Below, piece after piece: positions 35,001 to 46,300 of a stretch of 64,000 bases of DNA. Positions within the stretch are counted from its first letter, which is position 1; each line of letters opens with the position of its first letter. The translations under genes and the position numbers were made by a program. The notes below the pieces were generated by a model that was not told where the DNA came from, did not search any database, and worked only from the letters and a program-made list of their open reading frames with translations. The DNA lies in contig CM069871.1 in assembly GCA_036172665.1 (NCBI GenBank), positions 1,302,001 through 1,366,000 of the forward strand, read 5' to 3'. The stretch is from Prosopocoilus inquinatus (Eukaryota; Arthropoda; Insecta; Coleoptera; Lucanidae).

Positions 35001-36583
35001 TTATTTAATAATAATTATTATTACCATCATTTTATTAAGCCCAAAACAGAAAATAAACAAGTAAATAATTATAAAATAAATTATAGGCCTAATTGTAAGG
35101 TCAGATGATCTAAAAAAAAAAAACTTAGATCCCTGATCTCCTCCTTTATATCAACAATTAATATTTCCAAATTATTTTAAATAACAGAAGGCAATTTCTA
35201 TATTTTTTTTTTCATTAATTTAAAATATAAAAAGATGAAACTTTATGGTTGGGGCAAATCTGTCGAATAAGAGGTTGGCAACACTGGTACTTCATTTCAG
35301 TCGGTATTTGAAGAGATAATGTGCGAATTGTTCCAAACTTTTAATTCAAGTACTGAATACATTCTGCAAAATTAAGAATAAGAGATAAATATTTTTTCAA
35401 AAGTAATGCAAGTAAATAAAGTTGTTGGGGAAAATAATAACTCAACATCTGTCAGAAGTTTCAGTTTGTCAATTATCTCCTAATTTCCTTAGCATCCTCT
35501 CCATACACAAAAACAAGAAGTGACCAAATTTAAAGTTATCCTCAGAAAATTTTGTAATTAAACACTTAATTATGTTATGCATACTCATATTTTGGGGGTG
35601 GGGGGGGGGAAAGGGTGAAAGATCACTCCATCTTCTGATTACTTTTGAAAAAAAAAAAAAATCTGCTTACACTAGTGTGGCGCCCTCTACACAATTTTGC
35701 ATCAAGCTTTCACTGTTGCCATAGTTACCACATTGTGTTACATTTGATGGATTTGATGTTTAATTTCAATTTTGCACAATTTATGTGAATTCGAATAATC
35801 GAATCGCATTCTTGCCACTCCAAAATGCTGCGCTTAACAAATTTTGCACTGATTTACAGCGAATCACTTCTTTGAAAATGGTAACACATCACATGCGCAT
35901 CACTCTAGAGTGACTCCTTCTGTATCTGAACTAAGAATGCAACCGGAATTTTGTTTATGCATCTAGAAAGTCGTGTTTCTGATTTTAAATTTAAACTTGA
36001 TCACTCTCAGAATACTTTCCGAATGCATCCCTCTTTGTCAAATGATTATGAATTTATTTACTTTATTAGTTTTGCACTTACTAAAGCTGCTCGAAGCTCC
36101 TTATTATCCGACCCTTTCAAAATCTGAATGTTCCCGGTAGCGAGGAAGAGCTTGAGCGCATCGTCGGATTTCTTGCATGTAGTTTTGAAGATGTACGCCT
36201 GGTTGGTGTGGCTCCGACACGTGTTGCATATAAGCTGGGGCATTCCATCGTTTTGAAACACCTGAAAATTTACAAGATCACTTTAGCTCAGAATCAAACT
36301 GAAACTGACAGCTGGAAGACAAAAAATTAAAAAAAATTCTTGCTCAAAGGAAAACTAATTTCTGAGCAAGTGGTTTAAAGTTGTAATAATAATGTAATGA
36401 ATTGTATTTATAATAAATACGAACTTCGATTGCGACGCACGCCATAATTTGAAGCGGGAGTGGGACCGATTGTTTCGCATCTCTGCCGCCGTCCCTTTCG
36501 TAGATGTTGGTAAGAGGCCCCTTGTCGTCGAGACAAAATCTGCAAATGTTCATCGCACGCAGGATGTTTGCGCGCTCTTCCAT
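32068..36583 (-). CDS. ZAD C2H2 zinc-finger protein, 780 aa
   Basis: A nuclear DNA-binding regulator of the insect ZAD class. Exons (minus): 36583-36425, 36261-36082, 34071-32068; all junctions phase 0. The first donor is GAA|GTTCGT, weak but the only choice that keeps the domain intact. Residues 12-95 form the zinc-finger-associated (ZAD) dimerisation domain, with zinc ligands C14, C17 (CRFC) and C65, C68 (CNTC). An acidic segment rich in Asp/Glu follows at about 186-205. Ten C2H2 fingers run from about 221 to 502, with TGEKP-like linkers partly replaced, so DNA contact may be irregular. The C-terminal 280 residues are acidic then basic ([15 protein letters not shown]) and without known domain. 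I cannot assign the Drosophila counterpart. Its first intron ends and second intron contain duplicated AT-rich blocks. Confidence 0.93.
34194..34640. repeat. Two-copy tandem duplication, about 226 bp, in a zinc-finger gene intron
   Basis: Both copies contain CTAAAAGGTYCAAAATCTAC, TTTTCAATATTTATACATT, ATTTATAAAAAATAGTAATC and GACACCAGAAGAA, differing by few bases. A looser second pair follows: ATTGCGTCAGATCCAAAAAT at about 34680 and ATTGCGTCAAATCCAGAAAA at about 34873, each followed by AGAGGGATTATCTCTCC. The rest of the intron to 36081 is AT-rich with nothing else recognised. Confidence 0.85.
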
Positions 36584-38891
36584 TTCGATGTTTACGCCCG
36601 CCAGTAAAACTTATTTTACACTATTACACCGAAAATCTACAACGACGCTAGAAAATGGTGGTCGGCTTGGCTTCTGCACGGATTTTTGTTACCGCGTTCT
36701 CCGCTAGGGCATAATCAATACTCATTCAGCGAGTTACCGGCAGATGGCGACAACTGCAACAAAATTAATTTCCGTTTCTAATGATTAATTTTGAAATTTC
36801 AGAAAACCCAGTTCGATAATTTGCTATATTTACGCAATAAACTTCAACCGGAGATTCCCAGACACCCCAAACGTCTTTTTGTGATTAAATTTCTAATTAA
36901 TTCAAGCGAGCGAAGCTCCATCTGCGTTCCAATAATACCAACCGCGGAATACAGGAGCGAATTATAAAAATAATAGAGTTCTGAATTCAAATAATTTATT
37001 CACTATACTTGCAAGCGTAGTTTCTAAATTACGTTGTGCACAAGATTTCTTTCCTTGGAATACTGTAAAATTACTATAAGATGTCTTCGTTTTGAATAGT
37101 CTCTTAAAAATTTTATTTATTTTCTATACGTTTTTAGTAATAATTCTTCATCATTCTTCGATTTCTAGAATTAAAACTGACGTTTTCATTGACAGTGACA
37201 TATTAGTATTAATAAATTAATATTTATTTAAATTTGAAAGCAAAAGATTTCATCTTTTCTTGTTTTAAAATGTAATCTAACGCTGTCAATTGTACTTAGT
37301 AATAATAATGTATACGTGGGTGGCAGCAATGAAAGTAAAATAAAATAAAAATATTAAAAAAATTTAACATTTCCTTAAATTGAAGTTACAGTTTATTTAT
37401 TTTATTTTTTTAATAATGAGGATAGCAGGGTTGCCATATTTAAAAATTACAATATTTGACCGTAGAGTTTGTAAAAGCGGTTTTCTTTAAAACAGACGTT
37501 TCGCTGTGTGTTGACAACATCTTCCGAATGAATAATAATAATAATATTTTACAAAACTGCTATTAAGTAACTTCGATAATTATTTTAAATTGTTTTTTTT
37601 TCCCCCGATTTTTTGTTTTATTAAACTTGTCGGTTTGCTTCCTGGACCGTCATCCGTTTCTCATCGTAAAAACATGCTTCGGATTGTTGTCGGTGTTTGC
37701 AGAAGATGGAAATAATAAACAACGTTTTGCGTAACTTTTATTAAACACAACATTTATTATAAAAGAGAAACAAAGAAACTAAAGATATAAGAAATAAATA
37801 AAACAATACACTGTACAATAAATAAATTAAAAGCACTCTATAAATATGCGTAGTCATCAAAAATGGTCATAAATAAGTTTATACAAAAAAAATAAGCGCT
37901 TTTTGAAATATTCGAAATGTCATTGTTTGGACCTCATTCTAAGATAAAATATTAACAAAATTTCCGAAATTAAAGAGAAGGATGTGTTAATGCTAATTAA
38001 CAAGATTCCATTAATCTTTTATAAACTGTGATGATTATTGATTTTATTTTAATTATATAAGTAAGTTTTAAATCACGTAAACTAAAAATAAAATTAATTA
38101 ATACATAAACAGATATTTATAAATAAAAACCTTTTTCATTGTTTTTTTTTTTTTAATAATTTTTTGTCGCGTCTCTCATTTATTTGTCTTTTTTAATTCA
38201 ATTTCTTCAAATTTTTGTTTAGGCGCCTTTGTGCTTTGACTTGCATCGCCTTATCGTTTCTTTCTCTATTAATATGCATTGCTTATTTCACTCGCTAATT
38301 TAAATTTTGTAAAAGGGTATAATACGATACGATCGAGAAATACAGTTTTCTAGTTTGCCATAAACACCCATAGATAAAAGCCAGTGCTACCAATAAAAGC
38401 ATAAACTTCATAACAGACAGCTTGTTGGTAACAGATTTTCACGTTACAGTAATAGATGTCGCTATCATAATCACGGGTGAGATACTATCCCTGATAAATA
38501 CCAATGAGATATTATATCTCACTTTGCGTAGTGTTTTCCCTAATTGAACAAATTATTTTAAGTTTCTAACGATTGAAATTTTGTCTTAAGTCTCGAGCGG
38601 TTTAGTAAAAAATATTTTCTATTGGCAACAGAAAGTCACCAAACCTAGTACCAAAATCACTAGATTGGCAACATTGAAAACAGCAGTGACGATGACGCCA
38701 ATACAATTTTTAAGTCAATTTAACAGCAAACTAGGAAGTTTTCTCGGTTATTTGTATTTTATGTTGCATTTCTTGCGTCGATTTATTAATATTCCACGGA
38801 TGACGCTTATGTTATCCGCAGCAGGATAAACAAGTTCAACTGATTGGAGTTGATATCAAAAAGTCGCTAGGTTAAAACAAAAAAAAGAAAC
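36584..38891. other. Intergenic DNA upstream of the zinc-finger gene
   Basis: 36584-36770 is CpG-richer and likely holds the zinc-finger promoter (minus strand). No TATA box is obvious. 36780-38890 is AT-rich; only a repeat fragment GACGTTTCGCTGTGTG at about 37490 is recognised. No gene seen. Confidence 0.4.
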
Positions 38892-39159
38892 CTGTATTTT
38901 ATAAACATATAAAATAGCGACATCTTACTATCGCTTTTTGACCTAACATTGCAATGTTATGTCGCTATTTTATATGTTCATCATTCTTACATCGCATTTG
39001 CGAATAAATTGGGCAAGTCGTTTTTGGTCTGCAGTGGGAATGTCGAGCTACGTTTCTGCTGAAGAAGCCCCAAGCAGGGCTGAAACAGCTGTCCAGAGGC
39101 TGCTCGAGGTTCTCACTGCAATCAAAAACGATTTGCACAAAATTTTTCTGTATTTTATA
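38892..39159 (+). mobile_element. Hammerhead-bearing short retroelement, copy B, with 12-bp duplication
   Basis: Flanked by an exact 12-bp duplication CTGTATTTTATA (38892-38903 and 39148-39159). Inside: the head TAAAATAGCGACATCTTA, CTTTTTGACCTAACATTGCA, then an inverted copy of the first 20 bases (ATGTCGCTATTTTATATGTT), then GCGAATAAATTGGGCAAGTC and the hairpin with its hammerhead tip, ending GATTTGCACAAAATTTTT. The inverted 5' segment resembles the inverted 5' ends common in Penelope-like insertions. No protein coding capacity. Confidence 0.85.
39043..39107 (+). ncRNA. Type I hammerhead ribozyme B
   Basis: CUGAAGA at 39059-39065 (U7 changed to A, a position that tolerates change); stem II AGCCC/GGGCU; GAAAC at 39082-39086; stem III A-C/G-U closed by AGCU; cleavage predicted after C39093 (GUC, the preferred triplet). 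Stem I inner TTTCTG (39053-39058) pairs with CAGAGG (39094-39099) with one G-U; outer TCGAG (39043-39047) pairs with CTCGA (39103-39107). All required core bases are present. ACAGCUGU around stem III is palindromic, which favours action as a dimer. Confidence 0.88.
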
Positions 39160-39853
39160 GTTTGCAAGACCAGTTAAACTTTGTAGACGTTTCAAAAATA
39201 AAACATTATGAAGCACTTAAAACACCATTCTCTATTCAACACGACAACCTGTCAAAGGTCGTGCTCGCTAATTTATAATAACATCCACCTGCAGTGTTCC
39301 CAACTTAAAATGTTGAGGAGTCACCTGGAGGTCAATTGAAACCGCTCACTCTGTAAGAATTTAAAATTTCATTTCATTAAACGGAAATAAACAAGTTGTT
39401 TGTAAAAATATTTCAGTTTGAAACCATTCGTGGTGTATAATTTAGTAAAACAAGACTTAAAGTGATTTCAGTCTTCACATTTTTTTTGTTAACATTCTTT
39501 GTTATGCCATTTGAAGTAAGAATTAGGCAAGCCAAAATATTTCTTTGTTAAAATACCTATTTTGAGATCCAATAATTAAATTGACATCCTTAAAATTTTA
39601 ACACAAGGCAGAATACCAACGAGATCAACTGCATCATTTATTATTGGAGTGCGCGCGGTTCTTTTTTTTCCGGAGTTGACAACACTGACGAACATCACAA
39701 ATCAAATTTTAGGTTAGGTCGTAAGTGCTTTTGGCAATTTATTTGGCGTTGCGGAACATCCTCGTTCATTTAATTGTCGTCTCATCAGCATTTTTGCAGT
39801 TATAGTAGAAGTTAAATTATTTTGTAAATTTGACAGCCGATCAAACTGACTTG

Positions 39854-40794
39854 CAGTGATGCCAACTTAGCCCTTTTGGGGCTAGATTTAGCTCTTTTCT
39901 GAGAGATTTAGTCCTGTACATTTTCAAACAGCTCCTGAGGGCTGTTTTAGCCCCAAAATTAATTTTCGTTCAATTAATAATCGTTTTGTTTTATTTTATT
40001 TGTCGCAGATATACAGTGCGCACCAAAAAGTTTTATACAAATGGAGAAAAAGTTTATCTAACATTTCACAGAAAAAAACATATTCTCGATAAAAAGCTCT
40101 GCATGACTTGTAGATCTATAATGAGGTACAAAATTAAAAAAAAAAAGTTGGCTGGAATACAGGGAGAATAAAAAATAATGATTTGGACGGAGAGCAAAAT
40201 ATGTTCAAACTGTATTGGGGAGCAAAATTTTCATTGAAACTGGGATTAAATAGCAAAAAATTATTATAACATATATATATTTTTTTTGTGAAATGTAAGG
40301 TAAACTTTTTCTGCATTTGTATGAAACTTTTTGGTACTCACGTAAATTTAAAAATTGTTAAAAATATATTTTCTCTTATTTATTTTTTACAAGAATTTAT
40401 TTTCAGTTTTCTATATGATACGTGTATTTATATATTTTTGTTTATTTTGTATTTTATTTACAGTATTTAAAATATTTTGAAATAAACTACTGACTAGATG
40501 AGATTCGCAATAACATTTTTATTTATTTTATTTTATTTTATTTATTGCCTAACAAATCAATAAAAATGTTTATTTTTAACTGAACGCAAACTTTTTAATC
40601 CTTTTATCTCAGTTAAACTTAACTTCAAGCTTCGCTTTATTCCCGTGGTAACAATTATAAGGAGTAAGGACAATTGTTTCTGTAGGAATAAAACGGAGTT
40701 TAAAGTTAAACGCCAATTGAAAAACTGGCCCTAAACCATTCAAAAATCTAGCCCCATTTTGGTTTCTTTTCTAAATGTAAAGTTGGCATCACTG
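39854..40794. mobile_element. Non-autonomous hAT-like element, 941 bp
   Basis: Ends CAGTGATGCCAACTT and AAGTTGGCATCACTG are exact inverted repeats. Flanks AACTGACT(TG) and AACTGACG suggest an 8-bp duplication with a small disturbance at the left, as for hAT elements. Inside, TTAGCCC/GGGGCTAG words near both ends form further inverted pairs. A TATATA-rich middle has an imperfect inverted pair (TGAAATGTAAGGTAAAC / GTTTATCTAACATTTCA) and no transposase frame. A shorter relative lies at 52985-53478. Confidence 0.8.
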
Positions 40795-41017
40795 AACTGA
40801 CGTCAATTAATACCACCAACAACCATATTGCGACGATCACTGCCCACTCCGATTGTGAATTCGTTTAATCTCTTGGTATTATTACATTTTGGTTTCGTTT
40901 CGATAAAGATCTCATTGCAAGTTTCATGTGTATGATGATAACAATAAATAAAATAAATTAAAAGCTTCTTCGAATACCAATTACCCTAATCTTTACGTCT
41001 CGCTCCTTTTCAGTTCG

Positions 41018-44000
41018 TTAAAATTTACTTACTTGCTGACTTTTTGTCCTGATTCTATCTCCGTACGCCGAATCAATTTGGTATTGGGCTTGCGCATGCG
41101 CAAGCGCATGCTCGTTAGCCTCACCTTGCAAATCATCTTCGTAATCACCGCGTTCTTGCTTCTTCTCACCACCCTCATCTGCGTTTTCAAGCTCGTCGTG
41201 GTCTTCGCTTTCCTCCTCGTAATTATCGGGGACGTATATCGTCATAGGTGCTTTGGATTCGACAGTCTTGACCTGTTGGGAATTGTTGATCTTCCCCGCT
41301 TCCTGCAAGGACGCGAGGACTTCCGCCGCCTGGCGATTCGGAAGCGTCGAGTAGAAAGCGTCCTTGGGAATTTCATTCGTATCAAAATTATTATTGGTGG
41401 CCTGAGCGTCCGCTTCCACGATGTTTTCGGCGGGGTGCTCAAAATAATGTTGGATGTATTGGGCCTGGGCTAACGCGTCCGCTGAGTTTTCCTTTTCCGG
41501 TTTGACGCCGAAGTCACCCGCCACCCTTGAGGCAATCTGCTTGCCCTGCACGTTCCTTTGGTTCTGTTCTTCGTAGCTGCCGCCGAAATTATGGGGGTTG
41601 GTGGTTAAGATTGCTTGCTGTTGACGTATCAGGTGCTGCTGAAGCTGGGGTTGTTGAGCCACCGGTAATCCGTACGAATCCAGCAGTTGTTGTTGGGGGT
41701 ATAAATTCAGCAGCTTGTATAATTCTTGGGGGGTCAAGGTTTGAGCTTGCTCTGGTTGGGGGGCGACGAGGAACTCGGCGTGGGCCAGGTTGCTCAATTG
41801 TTCCGGCGAAGGGGAAAGTTTGTTGACCTCGCGGATTTCATTGGCCCCAATTGTTGGGCTTGGCTCGTAAAATATGGGCTGAAGTTTGATTTGCTGGTGA
41901 TGTCCTGGGTCGTCCTCGGTTACCTGGTATTGATGAGACTTTTGTATTTCCACTATGGTATGCTGATGTTGGGGTGGTTTCTGCTTGTACACCACATTCT
42001 GCTGTTGAGTCTGTTGAGATAGTTGGTTCTGGTAAACAATCTGCTGGGGTTGATAAATCTGCGGAATTGACGACTGTACTTGTTCGATATTGCTTGGTTT
42101 ATCCGCCAGGCTTAGATTTGGTGCGGGGATGGTGTGGATAGGCCCTTTTTCCCCGACCTGCTTGATCGTGTTGGTGTGCGTCGGGATGTTGTTGGTCTGT
42201 ATGTGGTAATCATATTCGGCCAAGCTGATGGTCGGCGAGGACAAGAAGGGCTTCTCGGTGGCTATCTTAAAACTTTGGGGGGCGTTCTTCCAAATGCTTC
42301 GCACAGGTGTCAAGTGCCTGTTGGTGAGTACCGGTGGGCCTATCGGCTTCTTGAAGGACGGCGGTACTTTCACGGGTATGGGCCTCGGTCTTAGCTGGTT
42401 TCTAGGCGGGGGAGGAGGAGGAGGAGGATGCTGCCACTTTTTTATGTACGGGGGTTGTCTTGGGGGTTGAGGTGGACCTCGGAATATCCTTCGGTAGTTT
42501 CCTTCCGTCACCTTGATGCGCAAGAACCATATCGATATCAAAACTAACACGGTGGTTACCTGAAACATTCAAGTTTCAAGCTTTATAAATTACCATCTTT
42601 AATAAAGTAATCACAATCATGATACAGGGTGTACCAAAGCTTATATAGAATTTTATAAATATATTTTGAACAACCTTTGTAATATTAGGCTAAAATTAAG
42701 TTCTTCCTCAGTACCTTTAAGAAGTTAATTGATTATTATTAATTAATTTTTTTTTAATGCTTTCTGTCCGGCTTTTACTACTTGAACTGCCGTAGCTTCT
42801 TTACAAGTAAGTTTAAATCGTATGAACCGATAAAACAGCGACATCCTACGATCGCTTTTTGACCTGACATCGCAATTGCGAATAAATTGGACAAGTCGTT
42901 TTTGCTTTGCAGTGAGAATGTCGAGTTACGTCTCTGCTGATGAAGCCTCAAACAGGGCTGAAACAGCTGTACAGAGGCTGCTCGAGGTTTTCACTGCAAT
43001 CAAAAACGATTTGCAACTAAAAATCGATTTCGACTAAAAATTACTTAATTAGCACACCCCCGTAACTTATGTCAGTTATGTGTGGAACACCCTGTATGAT
43101 ATAATTTAATTAATTTTGGTTTGCAAACTTAAAATTTAATCTTGTTGGATTTTTTTTTTGTAATTCTGGAAAGTGTAACTCTGATCTCTGAACCTAATTG
43201 TACGTTTACAACTACCTTTAACGAAATTCAAAACTAATATAAAGATCGATTGAAGTTGGAATTTAAAGTCAAAATCATGCAAAAAGTGTTTTGAATTCGC
43301 TCTTACTTTTTTCTTCGGTTTTAAACTTGTTTTTGTGTTTTTTTTTCTGTGTTTTTTACAACAATCTAATTTGATTTATTTTTATTTTTTAATAAATTCC
43401 TTACCGTTTCATTAAAAAAAAAGAAATTAATTTGATCCTAGCCTACATTCTTTTGTAAATACAAATTATTTCGGTGTATTTTTTCTTTAATTAAAAAATA
43501 AAATAAAAATATTCAAAGAAATATTTTGGTTAAAATTTTTAAAAAAATTCCCGTTCCGTTCTGTTTTAAAAATATGTTTAATTAAAAAAAATAAAAATAT
43601 TCAAAGAAATATTTTGGTTAAAATTTTTAAAAAAATTCCCGTTCCGTTCGGTTTTAAAAATATGTTTAATTAAAAAAAATAAAAATATTCAAAGAAATAT
43701 TTGGATAAAATCTTTAAAAAAATTCCCGTTCCGTTCGGTTTTAAAAATATGTTTAATTAAAAAAAATAAAAATATTCAAATATTTTGGTTAAAATTTTAA
43801 AAAAAATTCCCGTTCCGTTCTGTTTTAAAAATATGTTTAATTAAAAAAAATAAAAATATTCAAATATTTTGGTTAAAATTTTAAAAAAAATTCCCGTTCC
43901 GTTCGGTTTTAAAAATATGTTTAATTTAAAAAAAATAAAAATATTCAAAGAAATATTTCAGTTAAAATCCCGTTCTGTCCGGTTTTAATTTAATTTTCTT

Positions 44001-45608
44001 GTTTTGAAGAAAATCTACTTTAATTTTGGTTTATTTTATCGGCAAATTTTTTTTGTTTGAAGTTTGAAGTTTAAATTGAATCGTGGCAAAGTTTCAAAAA
44101 AAAAAGAAAATGTCTAAACAGAGAAAGTAAACGAGACAAATAAAAATAAAAAAATAAAAATAAAAAAGTAATAAATAAATTAAAAATAAATAATTCAGAA
44201 TCTGAGCAAGCACCAGGTTCTTTTTTAATTAAGAAAAATTAATTAATTACACGAAGGCAAGTTGAGATTTTTAAAGGCATTTCATTTTTGAATTTATTTA
44301 AAAAACCCATTTGAATTAAATCATGGCAAAATTTGCAAAAAAAAGTCTAAAATGAGGAAGCAAACAAGACAAGTTAACATAAAAATAAAAAGTAAAAAAT
44401 TAAAAATAAATAATTTAGAAACCGAGCAAGCAGCGACTTCTTTTTTAATTTAAAAATAAGTTAATTACAGGAAGGAAATTAAATGACACGAATTAAACAA
44501 TGACAAACGAACTTCAGAAGAATTCTAGAAACGTGAATGCAAAACTTCAAATACTATTACAGGCTTTCGAAAGAATGTAGGCCAGTGTCACTAATTTCAT
44601 CGAATTATTTATTATTTTTCGTCGAACCGCGTAGTTTTAAACTTTAAACTAAAAGATAAATCAAGATAGAATTATATGTAGAAATAACAAGAAATAAAAT
44701 AAAATAAAATTAGTTAACAAATTAATAAATAATTTCGAAGTGAGAAACAAAGTTTTCCAAAACACATTTCTGTGTATTTGATTGTAATTAATTATTTTTT
44801 TTATTTGCAAAATAATGTAGGAAAAAAAATGAAACTAAACACTAATGAAAAATGAAACTAAACAAATTTGAAATCCGACAAATAAAATTATTTTTCTCTT
44901 AATTTTAATTGTTTATTATTTATTTGTCATTTAGTTACATTAAAAGTAATAACATAATTAAAAATAATTAGGAGAGTATTTTAAAATTTTACAAATTAAA
45001 AATTTACGTTATTTAGGCTGGAAATTTCCACCTACTTATAAATCTATAATTACAGGATAATAACCTTGGAAACGATTTTCTCGACAGTGACAGTTAAACA
45101 AATATAGCGTTCGCATAATTTTGATTTTAATTTTAATTTTAATTTTAATTTTCAAATTTAAAGTAAAATTTCCGGCTCACAAAAGAATCATCATCAACCT
45201 CAACAAATTATTTTTTTTTCTGAAACCACGAAGCTTTTTGAACGTTATTGAAAATGACCAATAATTTTAAAACTTAACCTAGGTTCATAATTTTAATTAA
45301 AAACATTGTTTTACTTAATTTTTTAATTTTTTTTAATTACTTGTAAACGCATCATAGTATTTCACGTTTACAAAAGAATGTGGGCCAGTGTCACTACTCA
45401 CCAACCTCATCAACTTCGAGTCTTCCGGTGTTAAATGACGTAAATAACATACTTCCGAGTAGGTCAATTCAAAATTTTTGAAATTCACTCATCATGTGAC
45501 TAGTATGTTAAAAAAAGGGGAAATATTCAAACAATGCTAACAAACAAAATTTTATGTTATGGTATCTTCTAGAAAAGAATTAACAATTAATGATTTAATT
45601 ACCTTCAT
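41018..45608 (-). CDS. Secreted Pro/Gln-rich protein, about 515 aa
   Basis: Exon 1 (ending at 45603) codes only Met-Lys before donor AAG|GTAATT; exon 2 (42559-41018) starts after TTTCAG. Joined in phase 0 they give a strong signal peptide, MKVTTVLVLISIWFLRI, cleaved near residue 22. A split of the signal peptide after a few residues is typical of insect cuticle-protein genes. The mature protein is low-complexity: Pro-rich with eight Pro in a row at about 48-56, then Gln/His-rich (150-340), Ala-rich, the patch FYSTLPNRQAAEVLASLQ at about 415, and an acidic tail region (EEESEDHDELENADEGG). No folded domain recognised; an extracellular matrix or cuticle role is inferred. The end is uncertain: CAA|GTAAGT at 41033-41027 is a strong donor just before the stop, so a further exon may exist. 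Its 3-kb intron holds repeats, including hammerhead copy C in antisense. Confidence 0.85.
42824..43020 (+). mobile_element. Hammerhead-bearing short retroelement, copy C
   Basis: The most complete copy: GAACCGATAAAACAGCGACA, TCCTACGATCG, CTTTTTGACCTGACATCGCA, ATTGCGAATAAATTGGACAA, then a long hairpin (arms AGTCGTTTTTG and CAAAAACGATT, then GCAGTGAGAA and TTTTCACTGC) carrying the ribozyme, ending GATTTGCAAC. Target duplication is unclear (AAATCG on both sides). It lies in the intron of the minus-strand Pro/Gln-rich gene, antisense to it. Confidence 0.85.
42921..42985 (+). ncRNA. Type I hammerhead ribozyme C
   Basis: CUGAUGA at 42937-42943; stem II AGCCU/GGGCU with one U-G pair; GAAAC at 42960-42964; stem III A-C/G-U closed by AGCU; cleavage after A42971 (GUA). 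Stem I inner CTCTG/CAGAG (42932-42936 / 42972-42976) and outer TCGAG/CTCGA (42921-42925 / 42981-42985) are both perfect. The canonical core is fully intact. Confidence 0.92.
43480..43985. repeat. Tandem array, six units of about 85-105 bp
   Basis: Units read AAAAAAATAAAAATATTCAA, AGAAATATTTTGGTTAAAAT, TTTTAAAAAAATTCCCGTTC, CGTTCGGTTTTAAAAATATG, TTTAATT, with an 8-bp AGAAATAT presence/absence and few substitutions; a young array in an intron. The remaining intron to 45602 is AT-rich, with a TTTTAA microsatellite near 45122-45155 and nothing else recognised. Confidence 0.9.
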
Positions 45609-45731
45609 TTTTTTAAGTTATCCTAGAATGTTGCAACGAGCACATTCACAACTATCACCGCAAGAACTTGATGAGGAAGAAGAAGAAGAGCTGGTCACAT
45701 AGCAAACTAAGCAATTAGGTCAGTGTTTCAA

Positions 45732-45739
45732 CTTATATA
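45732..45739 (-). promoter_or_regulatory. TATA box of the Pro/Gln-rich gene
   Basis: On the minus strand GGTATATAAGT lies about 125 bp before the Met-Lys exon, with the transcript start expected about 30 bp downstream (near 45705). TATA promoters with a tiny first coding exon are usual for cuticle-type genes. Confidence 0.55.
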
Positions 45740-45742
45740 CCT

Positions 45743-46300
45743 CCTTTCCTCTGCTCTTGCTGAAATCTCTACTATCTCTGTGAGTATACAAAATTCTTCT
45801 TTTATTTTATTTTATTTTTTTGTTAATTTTATTTAAACTCTATTTATTCGTTTAATACATCTCACAGAACAATAAATTAATAACTTTCTTTCGTATGTGA
45901 TATTGAAAGTCCGTTTAATTATTCATGATGAACAAATTAATTCTATTCGTTTTATTATTGTTATTGTTTGTTGTTGCTCTTTGTAAAAAACAAGTTTTCA
46001 TTAGAAAATAATTATTTAATTATTTAGTTAATTAACTCGGATTAAATGATCGTGAATATTGATCCAAGTCATGCAATTACTTTGCCAGAATTTATGTTTG
46101 TTTCCGTTTTTGATAATTCAAAAAAAAAATACCTACGCAATTAGAGCAAAGTATGAAGTAAATAAAATAATTAAACAAATAACTTACAAATCTAATATTT
46201 AAAAATTTAATTTATAATTAAGCTAATCAATGTTTTGAAATGAGAATTCCCGTTTTCAATTTAATCGAATTAATTCTGTTTTTGTTTTTTTTTCTAATGT
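45743..46300. other. AT-rich spacer
   Basis: Upstream of the Pro/Gln-rich gene; no motif beyond AT-rich tracts. Confidence 0.4.

Larger units (their letters stand above)
42623..43095. mobile_element. Element with ACAGGGTGT ends, host of hammerhead copy C
   Basis: ACAGGGTGTACC at the left and GGAACACCCTGT at the right are inverted, flanked by CATGAT and ATGATA (possible 5-bp ATGAT duplication). The hammerhead element sits inside it. The ACAGGGTG end motif appears singly at 6.66, 16.98, 22.61, 49.58 and, in the form ACAGGATG, 52.78 kb. Confidence 0.55.
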
